DNA from: Bacillus sp. 1NLA3E
GTDB taxonomy: Bacteria; Bacillota; Bacilli; Bacillales; Cytobacillaceae
Direction of reading: 5' to 3'
DNA: 64,000 bases
NCBI RefSeq assembly: GCF_000242895.2
Contig: NC_021171.1
Coordinates: forward strand, 4,002,001 to 4,066,000
Shown one piece after another: positions 35,680-47,889 of this stretch. The notes beneath the pieces are model-generated. The model saw only the letters and a list, made by a program, of their open reading frames with translations, was not told the origin of the DNA and ran no database searches. The stretch's first letter is position 1. Each line of letters opens with the position of its first letter. The translations under genes were made by a program, and so were the position numbers.

Positions 35680-36597
35680 CTATGCTTCTTTTGCTTCCTG
35701 TTCTCCTGAAAGCTGTTTTTTCTTTGATGCTGAATTTACTTGTTCATCGGCATGATAAGAAGAACGCACTAGTGGTCCTGACTCACAGTGACTGAATCCC
35801 TTGTTAAATGCAATTTCTTTTAATTCCTGAAATTCCTCAGGTCGGTAATATTTTTCAACCTTTAGATGCTTGTTAGATGGTTGGAGGTATTGTCCAATCG
35901 TGATGATCTCAACATGGTTATCTCTTAAATCATCCATTGCTTCAAGTATTTCTTCTTTTGTTTCGCCGATTCCGATCATAATGCTAGATTTTGTTGGAAT
36001 GTCTGGCTGTAATTCCCTTGAACGACGCAATAATTCCAAGGAACGTTCATAGGTTGCTCGTGCTCGAACGGTTGGAGTAAGTCTGCGAACCGTTTCAATA
36101 TTGTGATTAAGTATATCTGGTCGAGCCTCCATCAGCTTCTGAATATTTTCGTATACCCCACCCATATCAGAAGGAAGAACTTCAATACTTGTAAATGGAT
36201 TTTTACGACGGATCGCTTTAATTGTTTCGGCAAACACAGTGGCGCCTCCATCTTTTAAATCATCACGCGCCACCGCGGTCACCACTACATGCTTTAAATT
36301 CATTAAACTAACTGAATCAGCAACCCGTTCAGGCTCTTCCCAATCAAGTTCTGTAGGTTGCCCTGTTTTAACTGCACAAAAACGGCAAGCTCTCGTACAA
36401 ACATCGCCAAGAATCATAAAGGTTGCTGTTTTCCTTACAGCCCAGCATTCGTGAATATTTGGGCATTTTGCTTCCTCACAAACTGTATGTAGACTTTTGT
36501 TTCTCATCATTTTCTTAAGCCCAGTATAATTGTCATTTGTATTTAATTTTATTTTTAACCATTCTGGTTTACGTATCAATTCTTCTTTTTTGCTCAC
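35680..36597 (-). CDS. lipA: Lipoyl synthase
   Basis: A radical-SAM enzyme of 305 residues. The auxiliary cluster site is [13 protein letters not shown] (CX4CX5C), the radical SAM site [13 protein letters not shown] (CX3CX2C), and the C-terminal RSSY serine is in [15 protein letters not shown]. It inserts sulfur into octanoyl groups on GcvH and E2 subunits. The GTG at 36597 has GGAG seven bases upstream and matches the known N-terminus; the frame opens at 36633 without support. It depends on Fe-S supply from the suf genes in this window. Confidence 0.94.
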   Translation of the reverse strand: MSKKEELIRKPEWLKIKLNTNDNYTGLKKMMRNKSLHTVCEEAKCPNIHECWAVRKTATFMILGDVCTRACRFCAVKTGQPTELDWEEPERVADSVSLMNLKHVVVTAVARDDLKDGGATVFAETIKAIRRKNPFTSIEVLPSDMGGVYENIQKLMEARPDILNHNIETVRRLTPTVRARATYERSLELLRRSRELQPDIPTKSSIMIGIGETKEEILEAMDDLRDNHVEIITIGQYLQPSNKHLKVEKYYRPEEFQELKEIAFNKGFSHCESGPLVRSSYHADEQVNSASKKKQLSGEQEAKEA

Positions 36598-36756
36598 TTT
36601 TCCACTCCATTCATGCTGTTTATTTCTTTTCACTGTACCATATCAAAAAATGAGAACAAGCGCAAAGAACTCGATTACCATTTATTGATATTAATGTTTT
36701 TACAAAGATATCCACAAACTAAGTGTACGAATTAAAAAGAAGGGAGGAAGATTCCA

Positions 36757-37749
36757 TTGCGGCTTTTTCTGATGATGATTTTGCTTTGTGGGAATTTCGC
36801 CTTTTATGTTGAACATTCTCATGCAAATGAACAGGATAAAGATAAATATCAAAAAAGAATGGAATTATATAAAAAGGTTGAAGCAATCACAAATATCCCT
36901 TGGTATTACCTTGCTGCTGTTGACCAGTATGAAAGAAATATCAGATTCTCCCGCCGTGATCTACCCAAACCTGTAGGGACTATTGGAATCTATTTCCGAC
37001 CCGAAGAATGGGCAGGTCTTTTAAATCCAAACGCGAATGACGATTCCCCGTCATCCATTGCATTTTTTGACGGGATTGGGGTTGATGGAAACGGAGATGG
37101 AAGAGCAAACCGCTCGGATGATGAAGATGTCATTTTCGCTTTCGCCAATTACCTTCTTTCTTACGGAGTGGATCATGAAAATATCAAAATCGGCCTTTGG
37201 GAATATTACCATCGAGATAAGACTGTAGGGATTATTATTGGAAAAGCAAAACTCTATCGGCATTTTGGAAAACTTGATCTAGAAAATCATGCATTCCCAG
37301 TTCCGATCCGTAGCAATTTTAGTTATAAAAATACTTGGGGAGATGCACGCGGCTGGGGTGGAAGAAGAATTCATGAAGGAACAGATATTTTTGCTGGTTA
37401 TGGGGTTCCTGTTCGGGCGACCTCATTTGGAATTATTGAAATGAAAGGTTGGAACAAATATGGTGGTTGGCGTATTGGAATTCGCGACATCAATAATAAC
37501 TACCATTATTTTGCTCATCTAAGCGGATTTGCAAAGGAGTTAAAAGTTGGACAAGTAGTGCAACCAGGAATGGTTATTGGCGGAGTCGGTAGTTCAGGCT
37601 ACGGTCCACCAGGAACATCTGGTAAATTCCCTCCTCACTTGCATTATGGTATGTATAAAGATAATGGTTATACAGAGTGGTCCTATGATCCCTATCCTCA
37701 TTTAAGACTTTGGGAGCGCCAAGACCGGCAGCAGGCAAAGAAAAGATAA
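36757..37749 (+). CDS. yunA: YunA, secreted M23-family endopeptidase
   Basis: A 330-residue protein with signal peptide RLFLMMILLCGNFAFYVEHS, a long N-terminal domain, and a C-terminal LytM/M23 domain from about residue 185. The zinc site is visible as RIHEGTDIFAGYGVPV (HxxxD) and PPHLHYGMY (HxH). It should cut peptidoglycan cross-bridges. The start is TTG with GGGAGG nine bases upstream. Confidence 0.87.
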   Translation: MRLFLMMILLCGNFAFYVEHSHANEQDKDKYQKRMELYKKVEAITNIPWYYLAAVDQYERNIRFSRRDLPKPVGTIGIYFRPEEWAGLLNPNANDDSPSSIAFFDGIGVDGNGDGRANRSDDEDVIFAFANYLLSYGVDHENIKIGLWEYYHRDKTVGIIIGKAKLYRHFGKLDLENHAFPVPIRSNFSYKNTWGDARGWGGRRIHEGTDIFAGYGVPVRATSFGIIEMKGWNKYGGWRIGIRDINNNYHYFAHLSGFAKELKVGQVVQPGMVIGGVGSSGYGPPGTSGKFPPHLHYGMYKDNGYTEWSYDPYPHLRLWERQDRQQAKKR

Positions 37750-37776
37750 CAGGAAAGTCCTGTTATCTTTTCTTTG
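37737..37776. terminator. Bidirectional terminator between yunA and yunB
   Basis: Arms AAAGATAACAGGA and TCCTGTTATCTTT with a 3-base loop. The left arm overlaps the yunA stop. Confidence 0.87.
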
Positions 37777-37794
37777 CCTATGATCAACTTTTTC

Positions 37795-38553
37795 CTAATT
37801 TGTTTGTTTTGGCACTTCAAAAGAAGGAGCAGACGATTTACCCCCACTATTATAAAATTGCGGCACATTCCCTTTAAGTAAAAACATAGCTACCGGCACA
37901 TCTTCAGTTATTGTTGTTACCCTTGTAGCAAATGGAATAATAACTTGGACATTCACCTTAAAGTGTACATATACTTGAAGGTATGCGTTATTAATCCCAA
38001 AATCCTTAATTTGTGTTTTTACATCAGAACTGACATCACCTATTGCTGAAAATTGGATTGGAATCTGTGGGCCTATATTTCCTAACAATACATTATTTGT
38101 TGTTTTACCGAGAGGAACGCTATATTCAATTCCTTCCGAATTATTTTTTTTGTTTTTTTCAAATTCAACATCCGTAATTAGCTCGATTTCTGATAAATTC
38201 CCACTCTCAATATCATTTAAATTTTTTTGAACGAGGCTTGTTGTTTCTGCCTTCACCCGATTGACAATCTCTGCATTTAATTTCGACATCCCTTCTTGAC
38301 CAGGGACACTTTCGATAATTTTATCTAATTCCATCCCGCTGGCGATTTTTTTATTGATAGCATTGCTTATAACAAGCGTTGCGATTTTCCGTGTTTCAGA
38401 TTCCGCATATTTCATTAAAGTTGGTTTTAGTGCAGTGTTCACGACCCATAAACCAGTTGCAGTTGAAAAAATAAAAAAAACAAACGTAAGTAAAATAACA
38501 TAACGAAAAGGAAGAGGACCTTTCCGCGGAAACCGACGGCGAAATTTTGGCAA
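37795..38553 (-). CDS. yunB: Sporulation protein YunB
   Basis: About 252 residues. The arginine-rich start (PKFRRRFPRKGPLPFRY) is followed by one transmembrane segment (VILLTFVFFIFSTATGLWVV) and a large outer domain with LKPTLMKYAESETRKIATLV and PLGKTTNNVLLGNIGPQIPI. YunB is a sporulation protein of the mother cell or forespore envelope. TTG at 38553 with AAGGGGGG upstream gives the B. subtilis-like N-terminus; the frame opens further up at 38631. Confidence 0.85.
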   Translation of the reverse strand: MPKFRRRFPRKGPLPFRYVILLTFVFFIFSTATGLWVVNTALKPTLMKYAESETRKIATLVISNAINKKIASGMELDKIIESVPGQEGMSKLNAEIVNRVKAETTSLVQKNLNDIESGNLSEIELITDVEFEKNKKNNSEGIEYSVPLGKTTNNVLLGNIGPQIPIQFSAIGDVSSDVKTQIKDFGINNAYLQVYVHFKVNVQVIIPFATRVTTITEDVPVAMFLLKGNVPQFYNSGGKSSAPSFEVPKQTN

Positions 38554-38627
38554 AATTAATCCCCCCTTCAACAAAATATATGCAAGCAAGAGGAGAACTA
38601 GCTCAAAATATATGAATTTAATCTTTC

Positions 38628-38930
38628 TCAAATCATTTTTAGGATTGCTTCTTTCCCGGTCATTCCCCTATGAATGCCCCATGCTTCCGCTTCAACTGTA
38701 ACAGATTCTAGCGGTGCATTAAGAAGCTCGTCAATCGTTTTTACACCAACTGCTCGCCCAGCAAGAATCTTCCTGTCGCTTAGCTTTTCATTGAGCAGCC
38801 CAACATCTAAAGCGCCGCACATTATATATCCTTTATCACTGGTTACAACCAGTAAATTTGTCTTCGGTAGTTTAACTGAAATGCTAATAAAGGTATGTCC
38901 ATTTAATTCAATCGGTGACAAATCAATCAA
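38628..38930 (-). CDS. yunC: YunC, DUF1805 family
   Basis: A 100-residue protein: PIELNGHTFISISVKLPKTN, GYIMCGALDVGLLNEKL, RAVGVKTIDELLNAPLES and EAWGIHRGMTGKEAIL. This is the DUF1805 pattern, of unknown function. TTG at 38930 with AAGGAG upstream is preferred over the ATG at 38966. Confidence 0.84.
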   Translation of the reverse strand: MIDLSPIELNGHTFISISVKLPKTNLLVVTSDKGYIMCGALDVGLLNEKLSDRKILAGRAVGVKTIDELLNAPLESVTVEAEAWGIHRGMTGKEAILKMI

Positions 38931-38986
38931 TTTTCCACACTCCTTCCTATAGTATTTTATGTGCAATAAGGAAGGAGGTGTATATT

Positions 38987-40372
38987 TTATGCATTTGAAT
39001 CAAATTTGGGATAGTTTTTTTTCAGTTTCCATTCAAGAACATCCCTTAAAAACTCAGGTAAATAATAGGTTTTATTCTCTGCACGGAATATTTCTGGAAA
39101 ATAGCGTCCAAATGTGAACATATCTGGAATAGCTAGTTTATATATTTTTTCAGGAACGATTTGCTCATTGCCAATTAACACTTCTATCATAGATTGTTTA
39201 CGGTTAACTGTTATTCCACTATAGATGAATGCCCCCATCACCTTACCGCGGAAACCCAATCCTGTCACTTGAAGATGTGGCCAGTGTTCTTCTTGAGTTT
39301 GAAGTAAAACTTCCTTTAGTTCCCTACCCGAAATCTCAACTAAACAAGGGTTAATAGGATGAGGGCAAATTTCTAATAAATCAAAACGGGTAACTAGTCC
39401 CTTTTCTAAACCACCTAGCAGTAAGCCAGAATTCATAAAAGCACAATCAGCACCACACCATTCATGAAGCGCCTCGCACAACAGTGCAGGTAGAGGAGAT
39501 TCCTGAAGCGGATTACTAATTAGGTTCTCTGAAAGGTGAACAATATTTTTTTCCAAAAGCTGTTTACCTTTAGTATGCAAACGGTTCACATTTTCCAGTT
39601 CAGTTTCAACCGGAGGAAGCTCATTTGTGTCATATAAAATAGCCTCACGTTTGATTACTTTCCCATTTTCCAATTCTAAAGTAACATGGCCCACAAACTG
39701 ACCATACTTTCCAGCAGCACAAAGCATGCTATTATTTATTATTTTCCCTTGGTGGAGAAGGTGGTGAGTGTGTCCACCTAAAATGATATCAATCTCAGGG
39801 AATTCACGGGCAATTGCCTCATCCTCGTGAAGTCCTAAATGGGACAATAATATAAGGACATCTGTTTTTCCATTAAGTTGGTCAATTTGCTTCCTTAACT
39901 CCTGGAAGGGCTCCTTAAGCTTCCATCCTAATAACCCATATAGATGTTCATAAAAAACGGTTAGACCTATTATACCCACCCTTGTACCACTGTTTGTGGT
40001 CAGAATTTGGAATGGTTTGACCCAATCTGGTCTGGTCCCGTCCTGGTTAAATAAATTTGCAACGAGGATTGGGTATGTTGCTTGGCCATACATGGAATCA
40101 AGAGCTTCATGTGGGAACGTGATACCCTCATTGTTTCCTATTGTCACAGCGGTATAGCCGGCTTGGTTCAGAAGCTCAATATTTCCCTTTCCCATTGTTC
40201 CGTCTGAATATGGATGAAATCGATCGACATGATCACCGATATCAAAAAGGTATACTTCATCGCCAACATCTTGATGCCACTGTTTTCTATCATTCAAAAA
40301 CGAATGAATTCTTGGCCAATGCTCAAAATGGCTATGTAAATCGTTTGTATGATAAATATGGATGATTTCCAT
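38987..40372 (-). CDS. yunD: YunD, UshA-type metallophosphoesterase (predicted 5'-nucleotidase)
   Basis: A 461-residue protein. The metallophosphoesterase domain has HIYHTNDLHSHFEHWPRI, DIGDHVDRF, TIGNNEG and LLSHLGLHEDEAIA with LGGHTHH. A C-terminal 5'-nucleotidase domain carries CADCAFMNSG-like and GLEKGLVTRFDLLEICPHPI segments. There is no signal peptide, so it is probably cytoplasmic, unlike E. coli UshA. AAAGGAATG precedes the ATG at 40372. A 21-bp tandem array lies upstream. Confidence 0.87.
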   Translation of the reverse strand: MEIIHIYHTNDLHSHFEHWPRIHSFLNDRKQWHQDVGDEVYLFDIGDHVDRFHPYSDGTMGKGNIELLNQAGYTAVTIGNNEGITFPHEALDSMYGQATYPILVANLFNQDGTRPDWVKPFQILTTNSGTRVGIIGLTVFYEHLYGLLGWKLKEPFQELRKQIDQLNGKTDVLILLSHLGLHEDEAIAREFPEIDIILGGHTHHLLHQGKIINNSMLCAAGKYGQFVGHVTLELENGKVIKREAILYDTNELPPVETELENVNRLHTKGKQLLEKNIVHLSENLISNPLQESPLPALLCEALHEWCGADCAFMNSGLLLGGLEKGLVTRFDLLEICPHPINPCLVEISGRELKEVLLQTQEEHWPHLQVTGLGFRGKVMGAFIYSGITVNRKQSMIEVLIGNEQIVPEKIYKLAIPDMFTFGRYFPEIFRAENKTYYLPEFLRDVLEWKLKKNYPKFDSNA

Positions 40373-40523
40373 CGTTGCATCATTCCTTTTTGCTGCTTTA
40401 TATTTATTTAATCTATAACAACATGATAGCATATCGCTATGAAGGATTATCAGTGTTATGCGTTTGGCTGATTGGATTTGTTTCTGGTGTTGGTCTCGAC
40501 GGGTTCTCTCCTATCCTACCCTA

Positions 40524-40650
40524 TTCGCCAGATTGTGTGGCCACAATCCGCCAAAGTCGGGCGCCTATCCGCCGATAATTGCCTCCAATCCGCCAATAAA
40601 CTGGCCCCATCCGCCAAATTAGCACTCCCATCCGCCAACCAACAAAATAA
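40524..40650. repeat. 21-bp-period tandem array (core ATCCGCCA)
   Basis: ATCCGCC occurs at 40546, 40567, 40588, 40609 and 40630, exactly 21 bases apart each time. A weaker unit (TTCGCCA) lies at 40524-40530. Between the cores the sequence varies. It lies in the intergenic gap upstream of yunD and downstream of the suf terminator. Confidence 0.88.
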
Positions 40651-40654
40651 ATGC

Positions 40655-40693
40655 AAAAAATCCGTTCACCATTTAATGGTGAACGGATTTTTA
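40655..40693. terminator. Terminator of the suf operon
   Basis: Long perfect hairpin with arms AAAATCCGTTCACCATT and AATGGTGAACGGATTTT and a 2-base loop, placed just beyond the sufB stop. Confidence 0.92.
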
Positions 40694-40703
40694 AACAAAA
40701 GGA

Positions 40704-42101
40704 TTAGCCGATTGAACCTTCCATCTCGAACTTGATGAGACGATTCATTTCAACAGCGTACTCCATTGGAAGTTCTTTTGTAAATGGCTCAATAAAGCCC
40801 ATGACAATCATCTCTGTTGCGTCTTGTTGAGAAACACCACGGCTCATCAGATAGAATAATTGTTCTTCTGATACTTTTGATACCTTCGCTTCATGCTCAA
40901 GGGAGATATTGTCATTTAAGATTTCATTGTAAGGAACCGTATCAGAAGTAGATTGGTTATCCATAATCAATGTATCACATTCAATATTAGCACGAGCTCC
41001 ATCTGCTTTGCGGCCAAAATGGACGATTCCACGATAAGTTACTTTGCCGCCATGTTTTGAAATTGACTTCGAAACAATGGTTGAAGAGGTATTCGGTGCT
41101 AAGTGGATCATTTTCGCACCGGCATCCTGGTGCTGTCCTTTTCCAGCAATTGCGATGGAAAGAGTCATGCCCCGGGCACCTTCTCCTTTTAAAATAACAG
41201 CAGGGTATTTCATTGTTAACTTAGATCCGATGTTTCCATCAATCCATTCCATTGTCGCATTAGCGTCACAGACCGCTCGCTTCGTTACTAGGTTAAAAAC
41301 ATTGTTTGCCCAGTTTTGGATGGTTGTGTAACGACAGTAAGCATCTTTTTTAATTATAATTTCAACTACTGCACTATGAAGTGAATTCGTTGTATAAACT
41401 GGAGCAGTACAGCCTTCAACATAATGAACGCTAGCACCCTCATCCACAATAATTAAGGTCCGTTCAAATTGACCCATGTTTTCCGAATTGATCCGGAAGT
41501 ATGCTTGAAGCGGAGTATCCACCTTTATGCCCTTTGGAACATAAATGAATGATCCTCCTGACCATACAGCCGAGTTAAGAGCCGAAAACTTATTGTCAGT
41601 TGGTGGAATCACTTTTGCAAAATGTTCACGGAAAATATCTTCATTTTCACGTAATGCAGAGTCGGTATCCTTAAAGACAATTCCTAGATCTTCTAGTTCT
41701 TGCTTCATATTATGATAAACAACCTCTGACTCGTATTGTGCAGAAACACCCGCTAAATACTTTTGCTCAGCTTCTGGAATCCCAAGCTTATCAAAGGTTT
41801 GTTTAATTTCTTCAGGTACTTCATCCCACGATTTTTCAGAACGCTCTGATGGCTTTACGTAATAAGTAATTTCATCAAAGTTTAACGATGCCAAGTCACC
41901 ACCCCATTGAGGCATTGGCATCCTGTAGAAATGCTCTAACGACTTTAATCGGAAGTCAAGCATCCACTGTGGTTCGCCCTTTAATTTTGAAATTTCCTCA
42001 ACGATCTCACTTGTTAAACCACGCTTAGATCGAAAAATGGAAACATCTTTATCGGCAAAGCCATATTTATAATCACCGATCTCAGGCATTTTTTTTGCCA
42101 T
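40704..42101 (-). CDS. sufB: Fe-S cluster scaffold protein SufB
   Basis: A 465-residue SufB with the characteristic [60 protein letters not shown] and C-terminal [20 protein letters not shown]. It forms the SufBC2D scaffold complex in the cytoplasm. It is the last gene of sufC-D-S-U-B, the typical Firmicute order, and is separated from sufU by about 90 bases. Confidence 0.96.
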   Translation of the reverse strand: MAKKMPEIGDYKYGFADKDVSIFRSKRGLTSEIVEEISKLKGEPQWMLDFRLKSLEHFYRMPMPQWGGDLASLNFDEITYYVKPSERSEKSWDEVPEEIKQTFDKLGIPEAEQKYLAGVSAQYESEVVYHNMKQELEDLGIVFKDTDSALRENEDIFREHFAKVIPPTDNKFSALNSAVWSGGSFIYVPKGIKVDTPLQAYFRINSENMGQFERTLIIVDEGASVHYVEGCTAPVYTTNSLHSAVVEIIIKKDAYCRYTTIQNWANNVFNLVTKRAVCDANATMEWIDGNIGSKLTMKYPAVILKGEGARGMTLSIAIAGKGQHQDAGAKMIHLAPNTSSTIVSKSISKHGGKVTYRGIVHFGRKADGARANIECDTLIMDNQSTSDTVPYNEILNDNISLEHEAKVSKVSEEQLFYLMSRGVSQQDATEMIVMGFIEPFTKELPMEYAVEMNRLIKFEMEGSIG

Positions 42102-42190
42102 CGTCGAATTCCTCCATTTCTTGCAGGGAATCTTGCTTCACTGCTTTTTAGTCATTGGCACTGGTTAGGACAGGCAGTTAGAATGTTAAA

Positions 42191-45157
<2,967 letters not shown>

Positions 45158-45174
45158 TTTAATCCCCCCAACGC

Positions 45175-45960
45175 TTACGCTTCTTGCCCAACTGTTTCGT
45201 CTTCAATTCCTAGCTCTTGCTTGATCCAGTCGTATCCTTCTGTTTCTAAGCGTTGTGCCAATTCTGGCCCGCCGGACTTAACAATACGGCCTTGCATCAT
45301 AACGTGAACGAAATCTGGTTTGATATAATTTAATAGACGTTGATAATGTGTAATCATTAAACATCCGAAATCCTCATTGCGCATTTCATTGATACCCTTT
45401 GAAACAACCTTCAGAGCATCAATATCCAAACCCGAGTCAATCTCGTCTAAAATAGCAATTTTAGGCTGAATCATCATTAATTGAAGGATTTCATTACGTT
45501 TCTTTTCTCCACCAGAAAATCCTTCGTTTAAATACCGTTGAGCCATATTTTGATCCATTTCAAGGAAATCCATTTTCGCATCCATTTGACGGATAAATTT
45601 CATTAACGAAATTTCATTTCCTTCTTCACGTCGACTGTTGACTGCTGAACGTAAAAAATCTGCATTTGTTACTCCGCTAATCTCACTTGGATACTGCATA
45701 CCGAGAAAAAGACCTGCACGTGCGCGTTCGTCAACTTCCATTTCCAAAACATTTTTCCCGTCCAATGTGATACTTCCTTGTGTTACTTCATATTTTGGAT
45801 GACCCATAATTGAAGAAGACAAGGTTGACTTTCCAGTTCCGTTAGGGCCCATAATAGCATGGATTTCTCCGCCCTTAATTTCTAAGTTTACACCCTTTAA
45901 AATTTCTTTTCCCTCAATAGCAACGTGAAGATCCTTCACCGTTAAAGTTGATCCTGCCAT
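45175..45960 (-). CDS. sufC: Fe-S cluster assembly ATPase SufC
   Basis: A 261-residue ABC-type ATPase. Walker A is GPNGTGKST at about 38-46, the signature is FSGGEKKRNEILQL and Walker B is IAILDEIDSGLDIDAL; the H-loop is MITHYQRLL. It is the first gene of the operon. The ATG at 45960 has GGAGG six bases upstream; the frame opens at 45996 without support. Confidence 0.95.
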   Translation of the reverse strand: MAGSTLTVKDLHVAIEGKEILKGVNLEIKGGEIHAIMGPNGTGKSTLSSSIMGHPKYEVTQGSITLDGKNVLEMEVDERARAGLFLGMQYPSEISGVTNADFLRSAVNSRREEGNEISLMKFIRQMDAKMDFLEMDQNMAQRYLNEGFSGGEKKRNEILQLMMIQPKIAILDEIDSGLDIDALKVVSKGINEMRNEDFGCLMITHYQRLLNYIKPDFVHVMMQGRIVKSGGPELAQRLETEGYDWIKQELGIEDETVGQEA

Positions 45961-46368
45961 ATATAATACCTCCATCACTGTGTATCTTTCAGCCAAAAAG
46001 ACTGTAAATTTTTCATTCTCAATCTATTCTCATTACAATCTTATAACAAATGAAATTAGTTAGCAACATTTTAGCAGTAATAATAAAATTAGTTATAAAG
46101 AACAAATCCCTGAATATATTTCTATATCCTTTATTTTTTCCCTATCCCTTGGTTTCATGTATCACTTGTTTCGTTTGACAAAGCTTTGCAAGTTCAATTT
46201 TGTCAAAAATCTTGTATTCATTTGCACTGGTCTGGCAAGTGTTTCTTTCTTATTATATATTTTTTTATGAAATTTTCCTTGTTCTAAATCAATTTAAAAA
46301 TAAAGGCTGTCGAGAAACTCTCGACAGCCTAAGAACCAATTTCCGATTGGTTCTATTTTTTTAAAAAA
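45961..46368. other. Intergenic region between metQ and sufC
   Basis: The right part holds the metQ terminator pair. The left part is the AT-rich suf promoter space. An inverted repeat TTTGACAAA / TTTTGTCAAA at 46174-46207 stands out; it could be an operator or a hairpin. No gene is seen. Confidence 0.5.
46299..46357 (-). terminator. Double terminator downstream of metQ
   Basis: On the minus strand, first AGAACCAAT/ATTGGTTCT, then AGGCTGTCGAGAG/CTCTCGACAGCCT followed by TTATTTTT. Confidence 0.87.
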
Positions 46369-47205
46369 CTATTTTACTGATAAAACGGCACCTTGGTATT
46401 TATCTTTAATGAACTTTTGGATTTCTTCTGATTTAAGGACATCTACAAGTGTTTTAATTTCCTTGTTATCTTTATCTTCAGAACGTACGACAAATAGGTT
46501 AGCTGGAACAACGTCATCACCTTCAAATGCGATTCCGTATTTTCCAATGTCGATTCCGCCTTCTAAAGCATAATTCGTATTAATTACAACTGCGTCACCT
46601 TCACCGCTTTCGAAAGAAGAGGCTAATAATTTCGCTTCGATTAAAGTTGAGAAATCAAGTTTTTTTGGATTGTCAATAATATCCTCAACTCTTGCATTTT
46701 TTCCTACACCTTCTTTAAGCTTAATTAATCCTGCTTTTTCAAAAATAGGAAGAATACGTCCGTGATCACTAAAAGAATCACTCATAATAATTTTTGCACC
46801 ATTAGGAAGATCTTTTAAACTTTTGTATTTTTTAGAATAAACACCAATTGGTTCTTTGTGGATTTCTCCAACACTTACAAAATCATAATCCTTGTTTTCT
46901 TTCATTTGAAGTTCTAAATAACCTGGTGTTTGGAAATAATTTGCATCGAGTTCTTTATCTCTTAACGCAACATTGGGAAGAACATAATCTGTAAACACTT
47001 GCACTTCAAGATCAATACCTTTTTTCTTTAATAATGGTTTTGCTGCTTCAAGCACTTCAGCGTGTGGTACTGCTGTTGCCCCAACAATTAACTTCTTGTT
47101 TCCATCTTTTCCAGCCTTCTCTGCTGAATCATTTTTCGTACTGCCACAAGCTGCAAGGGTAAAAACTAATAAAGCAATAAATGCAAAACTAAGTATTTTC
47201 TTCAT
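46369..47205 (-). CDS. metQ: Methionine-binding lipoprotein MetQ
   Basis: A 278-residue NlpA-family substrate-binding lipoprotein: signal LSFAFIALLVFTLAACGS with Cys20, then LIVGATAVPHAEVLEAAKP, DYVLPNVALRDKELDANYFQ and NTNYALEGGID. It delivers methionine (and probably sulfoxides) to MetNP on the outer membrane face. It is the last gene of metN-metP-metQ under a SAM riboswitch. GGAGGAG precedes the ATG. Confidence 0.94.
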   Translation of the reverse strand: MKKILSFAFIALLVFTLAACGSTKNDSAEKAGKDGNKKLIVGATAVPHAEVLEAAKPLLKKKGIDLEVQVFTDYVLPNVALRDKELDANYFQTPGYLELQMKENKDYDFVSVGEIHKEPIGVYSKKYKSLKDLPNGAKIIMSDSFSDHGRILPIFEKAGLIKLKEGVGKNARVEDIIDNPKKLDFSTLIEAKLLASSFESGEGDAVVINTNYALEGGIDIGKYGIAFEGDDVVPANLFVVRSEDKDNKEIKTLVDVLKSEEIQKFIKDKYQGAVLSVK

Positions 47206-47223
47206 GTTTTTCCACTCCTCCTG

Positions 47224-47889
47224 TTATCGTTTATCTGTTTTCTTAGTAAAATAATCACCAATAAATTGGATGATAAAAACTAATATTAAAATCGCAACTG
47301 TTGCCACGAATGTGACTACTGGTCTGTTGCGTTGAAAACCTTCCAAGTAAGCAAAATGACCTAGTCCGCCTGCTCCGATTACTCCAGCCATTGCTGTAAA
47401 GCTTACTAATGAAATAGTTGTAACTGTAATCCCGGATATTAAGGCTGGCAATGATTCAGGAATTAATACTTTAAAAATAATATGACTGTGTGTCGCCCCC
47501 ATTGATTGCGAAGCTTCAATTACACCTTTATCGATTTCTCGAAGAGCAATTTCAACCATTCGTGCGTAAAAGGGTGCAGCACCTATAATTAGGGCAGGTA
47601 ATGCTGCATTTGCGCCAAGCATTGTACCTAATAATAATTTAGTAAACGGAATGAGCAAAACAATTAATATGATGAAAGGGATTGACCGGAATATATTGAC
47701 GAAGCCAGAGATAATAAGGTTGATGATTCTGTTTTCCCATATATTACCCTTCGCTGTCAAAAATAATAGTAACCCTAGCACTAGCCCCAAAACAAACGTG
47801 GTTAGTACCGAAATCGTAGTCATATAGATGGTTTCACGCGTTGCTGCAATTAATTGGTCCCAATTTACTATTTCCACAGAGTTAGCCAT
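47224..47889 (-). CDS. metP: Methionine ABC permease MetP
   Basis: A 221-residue permease with five hydrophobic segments and the MetI-type EAA loop EASQSMGATHSHIIFKVLIP. It ends with the basic KKTDKR. It forms the channel for MetNPQ. Its start overlaps the metN end by 8 bases, with GAGGTG upstream. Confidence 0.93.
   Translation of the reverse strand: MANSVEIVNWDQLIAATRETIYMTTISVLTTFVLGLVLGLLLFLTAKGNIWENRIINLIISGFVNIFRSIPFIILIVLLIPFTKLLLGTMLGANAALPALIIGAAPFYARMVEIALREIDKGVIEASQSMGATHSHIIFKVLIPESLPALISGITVTTISLVSFTAMAGVIGAGGLGHFAYLEGFQRNRPVVTFVATVAILILVFIIQFIGDYFTKKTDKR

Noticed and set aside
40524-40650. CRISPR array
   Set aside because: The repeated core is only 7-8 bp with 13-bp spacers; no cas genes are present.
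40375-40735. Plus-strand open frames across the 21-bp array, with repeated QSAN/PSAK-like residues
   Set aside because: No ribosome binding site; the repeats follow from the 21-bp period, and the frames overlap the suf terminator and the end of sufB.
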